Shown: positions 8,950-19,335 of the stretch, in pieces
How the letters are laid out: each line of letters starts with the position of its first letter
How positions within the stretch are numbered: position 1 is the stretch's first letter
DNA from: Diadophis punctatus similis
Taxonomy: Eukaryota > Chordata > Lepidosauria > Squamata > Dipsadidae
DNA: 64,000 nucleotides
Direction of reading: 5' to 3'
NCBI GenBank assembly: GCA_023053685.1
Contig: JALIGW010000032.1
Location: forward strand, 4,978,843 to 5,042,842
The notes under the pieces: generated by a model
Told to the model about the DNA's origin: nothing
What the model saw: the letters and a program-made list of their open reading frames with translations, nothing else
The model's database searches: none
Translations under genes and position numbers: made by a program

Positions 8950-10124
8950 GTATGTCCAGCTGTGGCCGCCTTACCTGGGCAGTGTCTTCCCTTCTCTACT
9001 TCTCATTGCGGAATCAGATCAGCTTCTATTGGCCCTGGTGAATGAAAGGTCCAGTTTGACGGCCTGTCCTTCATGTGGCCAAAGGCTGTTGGGCAAGCCT
9101 CTTGTTCTTACTTGGTTGCCAGAGAACTGAAACGAAATCTCATTGCCCACTCAGCTTTGTGGGGTCCTTGGTAGTCTCTGAGCTTGGTGGTTTTCTTGCA
9201 GACGTTTCATGACCCAACTAGGCAACATCATCAGTGCTAGAAGGAGTGGGGGAGGAAGAGGACAACCTTGGTGCTGTCTGAGATTTGGTGGTTTTCCTAC
9301 AGACATTTCACGACCCAACTAGGCAACATCATCAGTGCTAGAAGGGAGGGGTTTTTCAGAGAGGAGGAGGAAGAGGACTATAAGGACTTTGGTGTTTTAT
9401 GAGCTTGATGGTTTTCTTGCAGACATTTCATGACCCAACTAGGCAACATCATCAGTGCTAGAAGGAGTGGGGGAGGAAGAGGACAACCTAGGTGCTCTCT
9501 GAGCTTGGTGGTTTTCCTACAGACATTTCACGACCCAACTAGGCAACATCATCAGTGCTAGAAGGCAGGGGTTTTTCAGAGAGAAGGAGGAAGAGGACTA
9601 TAAGGACTTTGGTGTTTTATGAGCTTGATGGTTTTCTTGCAGACATTTCCTGACCCAACTTGGTCACATCATCAATGCTACCTAATTGGGTCATGAAACG
9701 TCTGCAAGAAAACCTCCAAGCTCGGAGACCATCAGTTCAACTCTGAGCTACTTATATTCTCTTCTGTTGCCACCAAGCTTTCAATCCAGTGCTCAGAGCT
9801 GAGAGATAAGATAAAGTCCTCAGGTTACGACGGTAATCGGGACTTTAAATTTCCATCGCCAAGGATGCCAGAAAAGTCACAACTGTGAAAAATGGTCCTA
9901 AGTCACTTTTTTCAGTGCCGTTGTCACTTTGAATGGTCACTAAATGAACTGTTGTAAGTCGAGGACTACCTGTACTGAAAAAAGTGATTTATGACCATTT
10001 AACAGCCGTGATCATAAGGATGCTGCAATGGCCGTAAGTGTGAAAATCAGCCGTAAGACACTTTTTTCAGTTCTACTCGCCCTGCATGCTTGACCTCTCC
10101 TTAAAAGCTCTTCCTCTTCCCCAG
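8950..10124 (+). other. NOL6: NOL6 intron holding a Penelope-like terminal array
   Basis: 1,175-base intron. The first ~200 bases are unassigned. From about 9150 to 9770 there is a head-to-tail series of Penelope-like terminal modules: five read on the minus strand (near 9200, 9320, 9430, 9545, 9650) and one on plus (near 9690). Two successive doublets (9161-9360 and 9395-9590) are near-identical, suggesting a duplication of a two-unit block. From 9816 to 10072 come pieces of the Tigger-like MITE, almost reaching the next exon. Confidence 0.6.
9193..9242 (-). ncRNA. Hammerhead-ribozyme-like motif in a Penelope-like module
   Basis: Read on the minus strand: TTCTAGCA, then the core CTGATGA, a 19-base insert that can fold (its TAGTT forms the loop), then GAAACGTC, then TGCAAGAA. 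TTCTAGCA and TGCAAGAA pair at seven of eight positions (helix I), CTGATGA and GAAA are the two conserved hammerhead core blocks, and GUC is the usual cleavage triplet. Helix III would be extremely short, as known for minimal hammerheads in Penelope-like elements, which are thought to work as dimers. Helix II is imperfect here. Activity is unknown. Confidence 0.45.
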
Positions 10125-10214
10125 ATCCTCCAGCGCCTCCTTGTACTGGCCCAAGAGGCCCTTCAGGTGTTGGACAAGCAGCTGATGGACCCTCTGGGAA
10201 CCCAGGACGTGAAG
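10125..10214 (+). CDS. NOL6: NOL6 exon (fourth from last)
   Basis: Thirty whole codons between an acceptor with a good pyrimidine tract (CTTCCTCTTCCCCAG) and a strong donor GTGAGT. The peptide begins ILQRLLVLAQEAL and contains DKQLMDPLG, an amphipathic helical segment matching the NOL6 region just before the last Nrap domain. Phase 0 at both ends, so it joins the neighbouring exons without a shift. Oddity: a Tigger-like MITE fragment ends only about 50 bases upstream of the acceptor, so the branch-point region lies at or beside transposon sequence. I infer the identity from its continuity with the flanking NOL6 exons. Confidence 0.85.
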
Positions 10215-10323
10215 GTGAGTTCTTCAAGAGAAGGCCAGAGGTGGACCACCCCAGGATGGTCGTCTCCTACTTTGAAATCCCTTCTTATCACTCAAGCTGG
10301 GGGAAATTGGAATGGGGCACCTT

Positions 10324-11560
10324 TCCATGGTCAGCTCCCCACGGTCAACTCCCCATGGTCAACTAACCACGGTCAACTCCCCACGGCCAATTCCCCATGG
10401 TCAACTCCCAATGGCCAACTCCACAAGGCCAACTCACCATGGCCAACTCCACAAGGCCAACTCATCATTGCCAACTCACCATAGCCAATTCCCCACGGTC
10501 AACTCCCCACGGTCAACTAATCAAGGCCAATTCCCCACGGTCAACTCCCCATAGCCAACTGCCCACGGTCAACTCCCCACAGCCAACTGCCCACGGCCAA
10601 CTCCCCATGGCCAACTCCACAAGGCCAACTCACCATGGCCAACTCCACAAGGCCAACTCACCATGGCCAACTCCACAAGGCCAACTCACCATGGCATACT
10701 CCCCTGGCCAACTCCACAAGGCCAACTCATCATTGCCAACTCCCCATAGCCAATTCCCCACGGTCAACTCCCCACGGTCAACTAATCAAGGCCAATTCCC
10801 CACGGTCAACTCCCCATAGCCAACTGCCCACGGCCAATTCCCCACAGTCAACTCCCCATGGTCAACTGCCCACGGCCAATTCCCCACGGTCAACTCCCCA
10901 TAGCCAATTGCCCACAGCCAATTCCCCACGGCCAACTCCCCACGGCCAACTCCCCACGGCCAACTCCCCATGGTCAACTCCCAATGGCCAACTCCACAAG
11001 GCCAACTCACCATGGCCAACTCCACAAGGCCAACTCATCATTGCCAACTCCCCATAGCCACTTCCCCACGGTCAACTCCCCACGGTCAACTCCTCATGGC
11101 CAACTCCACAAGGCCAACTCCACAAGACCAACTCCACAAGGCCAATTCCCCACGGTCAACTCACCATGGTAAACTCCACAAGGCCAACTCATCATTGCCA
11201 ACTCCCCACGGCCAATTCCCCATGGTCAACTCCCCACAGTCAACTCCCCACAGTCAGCTCACCATGGCCAACTCCACAAGGCCAACTCATCATTGCTAAC
11301 TCCCCATAGCCAATTCACCACGGTCAACTCACCACGGTCAACTCACCAAGGCCACTTCCCCATGGCCAACTCACTAAGGCTAACTCATCATGACCAGCTC
11401 CCCATAGCCAACTCCCCATGGCCAATTCCCCACAGCCAGCTCCCCACGGTCAACTCCCCATGGCCAACTCCCCATGGCCAACTCCTCTTGGCCAACTCCC
11501 CATGGCCAACTCTCCACGGCCAACTCTCCACGACCAAGTCCCCATGGCCAACTCACCGCA
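10324..11560. repeat. 15-bp minisatellite, about 80 units
   Basis: Tandem variants of GGCCAACTCCCCACG and GGTCAACTCCCCATG fill 1.24 kb inside the large NOL6 intron. Units differ at a few positions (CCCACG, CACAAG, CATTGC), and blocks of 8-12 units are repeated as a higher order. Because 15 is divisible by three, all frames read as short peptide repeats; these are not genes. Sequence from the same source, as single copies, is at 11727-11800 (GTTGGCCGTGGCGAG). Confidence 0.9.
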
Positions 11561-11834
11561 GAACAATTGAAGAATTCAATTTAATTGTTTAAAATTTAAA
11601 AAAAATTAAATCATTTTTTCATTTTTGTCATTCACCTTTCATTCTGTCCCTCCTTTTGCATCCGTTCTTGAATGATTCTGTTCCATCGTTTCTTTGATAT
11701 TAGTGTAACTCTTATCCCCGCGGCCAGTTGTCCTATGGCAAATTGCCCACGCATGTTGGCCGTGGCGAGTTGGCCACGGGCCAATTGTCCTAGACCCGGG
11801 GGAAATCCTTCAGAAGATCGACTCAGGATTCAAA
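11561..11834. other. AT-rich segment and minisatellite-related sequence
   Basis: AT-rich to about 11710, then 11727-11800 with CGGCCAGTTGTCCTATGGC and GAGTTGGCCACGGGCC, the likely parent sequence of the minisatellite unit, in inverted sense. Confidence 0.45.
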
Positions 11835-12048
11835 AGGTTTTTGACACAGTCGAGCATTGGACCCTATCGAATAAAACGCAGTTCAGGGGTGAGAAAAGTA
11901 AGGTTTTACACTTACGGCAGAAAAACCAAATGCACAGGTAGAAAATAGGTGGTACCTGGCTCAATAGTAGTAACTAGAAGAAGAATCTAGAAGTCCTGGT
12001 GGACAATCACTTAAATACGAGCCAGCAGTGTGCTGCAGCTGCCAAAAA
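11835..12048 (+). mobile_element. CR1 reverse-transcriptase fragment (internal)
   Basis: Carries GAGAAAAGTAAGGTTTTACA, TGGTGGACAATCACTTAAAT and GTGTGCTGCAGCTGCC, the segment just upstream of the CR1 RT C-terminus. Frameshifted and stopped; non-functional. Confidence 0.55.
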
Positions 12049-12055
12049 AACCTGC

Positions 12056-12456
12056 AGGTAGCCCTTGAATTACAAGAGTTTGTTTAGTGGCGGTTCAAAG
12101 TTACAACGGCACTGACAGAAAATGACTTACAACCGTTTTTCACACTTATGACCATTGCAGGATCCTTAGGATCGTGTGATCAAAATTCAGGCACTTGGCA
12201 ACTGGCTCGTACTTATGACGGCCGCAGTGACCCGGGGTCACGTGATCCCCTTTTGCGACCTTCTGACAAGCCAAGTCCAGGGGGAAGCCAGATTCGCTTA
12301 ATGACCCCAGGATTTGCTTCACAACTGCAACGATTCGCTTCCCGTCTGCGGCAAAGAAAGGTCGTTAAACTGGGCCAAAACTCACTGAGCGACCGTCCCG
12401 CTCAGCAACATGAAATGTTGGGTTCAATTGCGGTCGTAGGTCGGAGGACTGCCTGC
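12056..12456 (+). mobile_element. Tigger-like MITE, nearly full length
   Basis: From GGTAGCCCTTGAATTACAAG to GGTCGGAGGACTGCCTG, with CACGTGATCCCCTTTTGCG inside. Diverged from the 5618 copy; several CpG sites persist. Confidence 0.6.
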
Positions 12457-12588
12457 AATGCAATCCACTGGGAGGTTTTCTTGGCGAAATTAGGGGTGAA
12501 GATTTTTTATAAGGATCTTTTTCGTTTGGGAGAAATTCGTACATGTATTTCTTCATCACGTGGGCTATCTTTGGTTTGAGTGGCACCT

Positions 12589-12652
<64 letters not shown>

Positions 12653-12971
12653 TTCCCCAAACAGAAGGGATGGAACGCAAAAAGCAAACACACAGCAATG
12701 GCACATCAGCCTTGATTTGATTTAATTTAATTTAATTTAAAGTTAATTAAAATCAGATTAGAGTGATGGTGTTTATTTATTTCTGCTGATGTATTAAATA
12801 ATAAGCTGTGATTGATGCTCTTTGTAGATTCTCTTCTTGAAACCCAGACTACCTTCTTGCCATGCAAACAGGCCAGTGATATTAATCATAATCTCTGCTT
12901 GCCATCTTGGTTAAGGCTGCTGTTTTTCTTTCCTCTTGTACCGTAATTCCATTTCAGCTGTTGGCATAAAA
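12457..12971. repeat. Unassigned DNA with (TG)n
   Basis: (TG)n at 12591-12648 and a short (TTTAA)n at about 12715-12742. The remainder, up to the CR1 at 12972, is unassigned. Confidence 0.7.
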
Positions 12972-13912
12972 ATTCAGAATCAGAATAGAGAATAGAGCTG
13001 GAAGGGACCTTGGAGGTCTTCTAATCCAACCCTCTGCTCGAGCAGGAGATGCCATTTCAGACAAGTGGTTGTTTGTGTCTCTTCTTAAAAACCTCCAGTG
13101 ATGGAGCACCCACAACTTCTGGTGGCAAGCTGTTCCACTGGTTAATTGTCCTCACTGTTAGGAAGTTTCTCCTTAATTCCAGGTTGCTTCTCTCTCCTTG
13201 ATTAGTTTCTATTCATTGCTTCTTGTCCTGCCTTCAGGTCCTTTGGAGAATAGGTTGACCCCCTCTTCTTTGGGGCAGCCCCTCAAATATTGGAAAACTT
13301 CTATCATACGAACCCTAACATACAAAGAGCAGTTGCAGGAACTGGGCATGGCTAGTCAAGCGAAGAGAAGGACCAGGGCAGACATGATAGCAGTGTTCCA
13401 ATATTTGAGGGGCTGCCACAGAGAGGAGGGGGTCAAGCTATTCTCCAAAGCACCTGAAGGCCAGACAAGGAATAATGGATGGAACTGACCAAGGAGAGAT
13501 TCAACCTAGAAATTAGGAGAAATTTTCTGACAGTGAGAGCGATCAACCAATGGAAAAAGAAGTTGCTTGCGGAGGTTGTGAGAGCTCCAACACTTGAAAC
13601 TTTCAAAAGGATATTGGACTGCCATTTATCCGAAATGGTGTAGGGTCTCCTGATTGGGCAGGGAGGGGGTTGGATTGGATGACCTACAAGGTCCCTTCCA
13701 ACTCTAATAATCTGTATCTGTATCATGTCTCCCCTGGTCCTTCTTTTCTCTAGACTAGCCAAACCCAAATCCTGCAACCATTCATATGTTTTAGTCTCCA
13801 GGCCTTTAATCCTCTTAGTTGCTCTTCTTGGTACTTTTTGGTACTTGGTACTTTTTCCAAAGTCTCAACCTCTTTTTTGTAATGTGGTGACCAAAACTAT
13901 GTGCAGTAACAG
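12972..13912 (-). mobile_element. CR1 LINE (minus) split by a second CR1
   Basis: 12972-13307 is the 3' end of a minus CR1 (GAGCTGGAAGGGACCTTGG to CTCAAATATTGG). It stops at ATCAT and resumes at 13722 with ATCATGTCTCCCCTGG through the YEERLQ-like region to TTCTCAACC-like text near 13912. The intervening 13308-13721 is a plus-strand CR1. Frames are broken. Confidence 0.75.
13308..13721 (+). mobile_element. CR1 LINE nested in an older CR1
   Basis: Encodes a decayed RT C-terminus (LQELGMASQAKRRTRADMI, then SKAPEGQTRNNG) and a 3' tail GGTCCCTTCCAACTCTAATA. Flanked by ATCAT at 13303-13307 and 13722-13726, a candidate 5-bp target duplication, and exactly fills the gap in the surrounding minus CR1. 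Confidence 0.75.
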
Positions 13913-13913
13913 G

Positions 13914-14434
13914 TCATACAGGCACTCCTTGGCTTACAACAGTTCATTTAGTGACCATTCAAAGTTATAACAGCACTGAAAAAAGTGACTTATGAACATT
14001 TTTCACACTTACGACTTTTGTAGCATTCCCGTGGTCAGAATTCAGAGGCTGCATTCTGTTGCAGGTCGTAGTAGTAGCATAAACCATTAAACAAAAGCGT
14101 TAAGTGAGTCTCACCCCACTTTCCGTCCTTTCTTGCCACTGTTGTTAAGTGAGTCACCGCAGTTGATAAGTTGGCAACCCGGTTGTTAAGCAAATCTGGC
14201 TCCCCCATTGACTTTGCTTGCTGGAAGGTCGCAAAAGTGGATCACCTGACCTTGCGACGGACACGGCGACCGTCATAAATACGAATCAGTTGCCAAGCGC
14301 CTGAATTTTGATCACGTGACCGCGGGGGACGCTGCAAAGGTAACTGTGAAAAACGGCCCTATGTCACATTTTTCAGTGCCGTTGTAACTTCGAACGGTCA
14401 CTAAGCGAACCGTCGTAAGTCGAGGACTACCTGC
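13914..14434. mobile_element. Two partial Tigger-like MITEs
   Basis: 13914-14062 is a 5' half (AGGCACTCCTTGGCTTACAA) and 14063-14434 a nearly complete element in the opposite layout ending GTCGAGGACTACCTG. Joined near 14062. Confidence 0.6.
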
Positions 14435-15044
14435 ATTGAATTTGCTCGGTGCACGAAATTCTTTTCAGATAGTCAGGAATCAGTAAAACAATAAAATAAA
14501 ATATAAAACAATATAAAACAATATAAAATAAATATAAAAATATATAAAAATATATAAAATATAAAATAATTGATAAAATTGTGTGATTTTTGTGATTATT
14601 ATTGTTTTTTTTGAGCCAGGCTTAATTTTATTTAAAGCCGGATTAAGCCCGACAGCTGCCTCCTCTCTCGGCTCTACACCAGGAAATCTTTTGCGGGTTT
14701 TTTCCCTCCGAACTCTTTGAGGCGCCGAACCGGGGGCCCGAGAGAATGGCGCAGCGGGTTGCTTCGGGGGGGGGGCAGAGGGGGGAGATGTCTGAACTTG
14801 CTGAACACCAGCAGTGTGTGACTCAGCCCTGGAGTTTGTGTGCACATGCGATTTGTGGTTATATATGAGCTGGTCTCATATTTGATGTTTTTTTCTTTGT
14901 TTCCCATGAGAATTGCTTAATGGCAATTGGGAGGGTGGGTTTTTTTCTCCTTTCCTGCCCAACATCGATTAACCAAAATTAATCCTTAAAAGCTTGGGGG
15001 GAGAGAATGTGGCTGGGTTTGCACTGATCACAGGTTTGTGAGTG
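14435..15044. other. AT-rich tract and unassigned sequence
   Basis: (ATAAA)-rich at about 14480-14575, then unassigned sequence with a G-run at 14767-14775. No exon found. Confidence 0.45.
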
Positions 15045-15830
15045 CTTGGTGCTCTCTCAGCTTGGTTGGGTTTTTTTTTTTGCAGACCTTTCGTTACCCA
15101 ACTAGGGAACGTCATCAGTGCTAGCAGTGAGTTGGGTTTGTGGAGAGGAAAAGGAGGAGGAGGAGGAGGAGGAGAATTGTGGGCTCCTTAGTCCTCTATA
15201 ACCTTTGTTGTTTTCTTGTAGACATTTCATGACCCAATTAAGTAACATCGTCAGTGCTAGAAGGGAGTGGGGTTTAGGAGGAGGAGGAAGAGGAGGAGGA
15301 GGAGGAGGAGGAGGAAGACGACTGTGGGGTCCTGGGTGCTCTCTGAGCTCGGGGTTGTTGTTTTTTTGCAGACTTTTCATTACCCAACTAGGGAACGTCA
15401 TCAGTGCTAGAAAGGAGTTGGGTTTGTGGAGAGGAGGAGGAGGAAGACAACTATGGGGTCCTTGGTGCTCGCTGAGCTTGGTAGTTTTCTTGCAGATGTT
15501 TCGTTACCAAACTAGGGAACATAATCAGTGCTGGAAGGTTTAGGGTTAGAGTGGGCAATCCCCACTCCCTTCTAGAACGTATGATGTTCCTTAGCCTGGT
15601 CATGAAATGTCTGCAAGTAAACAAGCAAACTTAGAGAGTACCAAGGACCCTACAATCATTATCCCCCTCCTCCTCCTCCTCCTCCTCCTCCTCCTCTTTT
15701 TCCACAGACCCCTCTTCCTCCTAGCACTGATGATGTTCCCTAGTTGGGTAATGAAACATCTGCAGGGAAACTACCAAACAAATACAGAGAGCACCATGGA
15801 CTCCACGTTCAATCCTGCAGATATTCTCTT
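15045..15830. mobile_element. Cluster of six Penelope-like terminal modules
   Basis: Minus copies near 15085, 15225, 15370 and 15500, then plus copies near 15580 and 15735. The minus copies near 15085 and 15370 keep GGGTAACGAAA or GGGTAATGAAA with CGTTCCC, the best helix II pairing for the hammerhead-like motif. GAG/CTC trinucleotide tracts sit between modules. Confidence 0.6.
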
Positions 15831-15974
15831 CTGTCGGATCTGAAGTTTGGCCAGGGCAAAAGTTTCATGTCCCCTTCTACTCACACCCAGGCGGTTCATC
15901 GTCTTCTCTGCGGTTCTTTTTGGGAGAAATCAGATGTACATGGCCTATTTTTGTGTGTGCGTGTGCATGTGGAG
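15831..15974. other. Unassigned sequence
   Basis: No repeat recognised; ends in the hAT flank ATGTGGAG. Confidence 0.4.
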
Positions 15975-16354
15975 CAGGGGTGAAATCCAAGCAGGTTCTG
16001 ACAGGTTCTGGAGAACCGGTAGCGGAAATTTTGAGTAGTTTAGAGCAGTGTTTCCCAACCTTGGCATCTTGAAGATGTCTGGACTTCAACTCCCAGAATT
16101 CCCCAGCCAGCGAATGTTGGCTAGGGAATTCTGGGAGTTGAAGTCCAGACATCTTCAAGTTGCCAAGGTTGGGAAACACTGGTTTAGAGAACCGGCAAAT
16201 ACCACCTCTGGCTGGCCCCAGAGTGGGGAGGGAATGGAGATTTTGCAATATCCTTCCCCTGCCATGCCCACCAAGCCACGCCCACCAAGCCACACCACGC
16301 CCACCAAGCCACGCCCACAGAACCGGTAGGGAAATATTTTGAATTTCACCCCTG
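15975..16354. mobile_element. hAT-type MITE (CCGGTT family) hosting a second hAT MITE
   Basis: Starts CAGGGGTGAAATCC and ends GAATTTCACCCCTG, with perfect flanks ATGTGGAG (15967-15974 and 16355-16362). Interior has GAACCGGTAGCGGAAA and an ACCAAGCCACGCCC block. It is interrupted at 16046-16181 by another MITE, so it is the older of the two. Confidence 0.85.
16046..16181. mobile_element. Foldback hAT MITE nested in a hAT MITE
   Basis: 136 bp, starts CAGTGTTTCCCAACC and ends GGTTGGGAAACACTG. The halves are near-perfect inverted repeats centred on CAGCGAATGTTGGC, with TTCAACTCCCAGAATTCC in one arm. Perfect 8-bp duplication GTTTAGAG at 16038-16045 and 16182-16189. The same family occurs at 34401, 37865, 42129 and 62266. 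Confidence 0.9.
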
Positions 16355-16639
16355 ATGTGGAGGTGTTAAAACAAAACCTAAGCATGATTAAAGCTGCATG
16401 AAATGATTATGCGGTCTAATTCATTCATCTCTCTTATTATTTATGTAATCATTTTTTTTCCTTCTGGCATGTTACAAATTACAATTTGATGACAACTTTT
16501 ACGGGACTTGGAACCTTGATAAAAGTTTTGATTGGCCAGCTTTTGATTCTCGCTTGTGCCTTGGGCGACTGCAGCATACAAGCTCTAAATTGTGGTTACT
16601 CTTAAATGGAGGTGCCCAATCTTGAATTTCCAGATGCAT
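16355..16639. other. Unassigned sequence
   Basis: AT-rich, no recognised element or exon. Confidence 0.4.
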
Positions 16640-16950
16640 AGTAAGAAAAAGAGCATATTCGTAGCTGGGGGGGGGGGTTAATTATGAGGTCCTTGGTGCT
16701 CTCTGAGCTTGGTTGTTTTCTTGCAGACGTTTCATGACCCAACTAGGTAATGTCATCAGCGCTTGAAGGAAGTGTGGTTTTTTCCTCCCTCTGTTCACAT
16801 ATAAGTGGTTTCAATAGAAAAGAGTATTTGTTGCTTAGGGTTGAAGTGTGAAGTCCTTGGTGCTCTTTCAGGTGGGTTATTTGCTTTCAGATGTTTCATT
16901 AGGTAAGATCATCATGCCAGAAGAGACTGGGGTCTGCAGAGTGTAGGACA
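16640..16950 (-). mobile_element. Two Penelope-like terminal modules
   Basis: Minus modules near 16725-16765 (GACGTTTCATGACCC, GTCATCAGCGCTTGAAGG) and 16885-16930 (decayed), each preceded by the CTTGGTGCTCTCTGAGC tail. Confidence 0.55.
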
Positions 16951-17395
16951 GTGATGGCGAACCTTTTTTCCCTCTGGTGCCGAAAGTGCATGCGCGCGTG
17001 CTATCGCACATGCACGAGTGCCCACACCCATAATTCACTGCCTGGGGAGGGCGAAAACAGCCTCCCCGCCCCCCCGGAGGCCCTCTGGAGGCCGGAAATG
17101 GCCCATTTCCCAACTTCTGGTGGGCCCGGTAGGCATATTTTTTGCCCTCCCCAGGCTCCAGAGGCTTCCTTTTTGCCCTCCCCAGTCTCCAGGGAAGCCT
17201 CTGGAGCCTGGGGAGGGCAAAAATGCCCTCTCCCATCCCCCCGGAGGCCCCCCGGAAGCCAAAAATGCCCTCCCAGAGTCTCCGTGCGAGCCAAAAATCA
17301 GCTGGCAACCGTGCACATGCGCGCTGGAGCTGAGCTAGGCAACGGCTCGCGTGCCGGCAGATATGGCTCCGCGTGCCATAGGTTCGCCCTCACTG
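16951..17395. mobile_element. hAT-type element, CAGTGATGGCGAACC family
   Basis: 445 bp from CAGTGATGGCGAACC to GGTTCGCCCTCACTG with perfect 8-bp duplication GTGTAGGA (16943-16950, 17396-17403). GC-rich interior with inverted CTCCCCAGGCTCCAGAGGC blocks. Frames are artefacts. Confidence 0.85.
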
Positions 17396-18237
17396 GTGTA
17401 GGAGGATAAGTAGACCTGTGAGGTCCACCACCCTTTCCATTCCTGAAGACCTCAAAAGCCATATGAAGAATGAGTGCAAGAATTAGTTGTGTCAAATTTA
17501 ATGAAAAGAAGGACATGGTGTGATATGACAGCAGTCTTCCAATTTTTGAAGGGCTGCTACAAAGAGGAGGGGGTCCACCTATTCTCCAAAGCACTAGAAG
17601 GCAGGACAAGAAGCAACAGATGGAAACTAATCAAGGAGAGAAGCAACCTAGAACTAAGGAGACACTTCCCAATAGTGAGAACAATTTATCAGTGGAATGG
17701 CTTTCCTCCAGAAGTTGAGGTGCTCCATCACTGGAGGTTTTTAAGAAGAGATTGGACAACCATTTGTCTAAAACGGTATATGGTTTTCTGCCTGAGCAGG
17801 GGGTTGGACTAGAAGACCTTCAAGGTCCCTTCCAACTCTTATTCTGTTAAAGAAATGGGTGGGGTCATCCTATTCTCCAAAGCAGTTGAAGGCAGAAGAA
17901 GCAATGGGTGGAAACTACTCATGGAGAGAAGCAACCCAGAACTAGGGAGAAATATCCTATCAGTGAGAACAATTAACCAGTGGAACAGCCTGCCTCCAGA
18001 AGTTGTACTGGAAGTTTTTAAGAAGAGATTAGACAACCATTTGTGTGAAATAATATAGGGTTTCCTGCCTGAGCAGGGGGTTGGGCTAGAAGACCTCCAA
18101 GGTCCCTTCCAAGTCTGTTATCCTGTTAAAAGAGATTGGAAAGCCATTTGACCAGGATTGTATAGGGTCTCCTTCCTTGGGCGGGGGGGGGGGGTTGGAC
18201 TAGAAGACCTCCAAGGTCCCTTTCAGCCATATGATTC
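17396..18237 (+). mobile_element. Three consecutive CR1 3' segments
   Basis: 17455-17847 carries an RT C-terminus (FNLELRR-like, WNGFPPEVE) and tail; 17855-18117 starts again inside the C-terminus (AVEGRRSNGWKL) with its own tail; 18125-18237 is a third tail. Each ends with GACTAGAAGACCT and GGTCCCTT. Confidence 0.65.
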
Positions 18238-18956
18238 CACGATGATAATTTTTTTGGTGATGACCCTGAGCATGGTGGCATAGACCCAAGAGAGGTTGGG
18301 TTTGTCAGTGGCTGTCGGAACGTCCTTTCAACACCAGGGTAAAATGTAAGTTTATTTAAGGCCTTAGACTTTCAGATCAGGTCCTTTTGATAACGCCTTG
18401 CAATCGTTAATCTTATTGTTATTGAAGGCTGGTGCATGACGTTGTTTTCATGGGGTTGTGTTCTTATGGTATGTTCCTCCGAAATCCATCAACGGCAAGA
18501 GTGAATTTGGCACAAGAAAAGGATCAGGTTGTGGTTAAAGTCTGACCGTGAACTTTGGAAATGTGGGTATTGTGTAATTTGCAGCCCGATTCTACAGTTG
18601 TGATAATTCACTTTCCCCCCCTCATTAATCTACATTCAGGACTCCATAATGACACAGTGAAAACAGAATTTTAGAAATGTCTGTGAATTTATTAAAAAGA
18701 AAAAACTGAAATATCACATTCGGCATAAGTAATCAGGGCCTTTGCAACCACATGTAAAATTTAGCTCTGGTGCCTCCCATTTCTCTCCCTCTCTCTCTCC
18801 CCCTCTCCCTCTCTCCCCCCCTCTCTCTCCCCCTCTCCCCCCTCTCTCTCCCTCTCTCTCTCCCCCCTCCCTCTCTCTCTCCCCCCTCCCCCCTCTCTCC
18901 CTCTCTCTCCCCCTCTCCCCCTCTCTCCCCCCTCCCCCCCCTCTCTCTATCTATAT
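18238..18956. repeat. Unassigned DNA and CT-rich low complexity
   Basis: 18238-18777 unassigned. 18778-18956 is (CTCTCC)-type polypyrimidine ending in a short TATATA run. Confidence 0.7.
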
Positions 18957-19333
18957 ATATTCCTCGACTTACAACAGTTTCATTTAGTGACCGTTCCAAA
19001 GTTACAACAGCCTTGAAAAATGTGACCGTTTTTCACCCTTACGGCCGTCACGGCATCCCCTTGGTCAACTGATCAAAATTCAGAGACTTGGCACGCTGAC
19101 TCCTATTTATGACGGTCGCAATGTTCCGGGGGCACGTAATCCGCTTTTGCGACCTTCTGACAAGCAAAGTCAATAGGCGAAGCCAGATTCACTTAACAAC
19201 CGTGCGACTACCATTAGAACTGCAGTGATTCGCTTAACAACTGTGACAAGAAAGGTCATACAATGGAGTAAAACTCACTTAATAACTGTCTTGCTCTGGT
19301 CTCCATTGCAGTCATAAAACTGAAGGCAACCTG
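18957..19333 (+). mobile_element. Tigger-like MITE, nearly full length
   Basis: TTCCTCGACTTACAACAG to AGGCAACCTG, followed by TA (19334-19335). Contains GATCAAAATTCAGAGACTTG and CACTTAACAACC. Confidence 0.6.
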
Positions 19334-19335
19334 TA

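Noticed and set aside
10324..11560. CRISPR-like array or a coding repeat protein (HGQLPTVNSP-type frames)
   Set aside because: The unit is 15 bp with no distinct spacers, the sequence is vertebrate intronic, and several frames on both strands are open only because the period is a multiple of three. It is a minisatellite.
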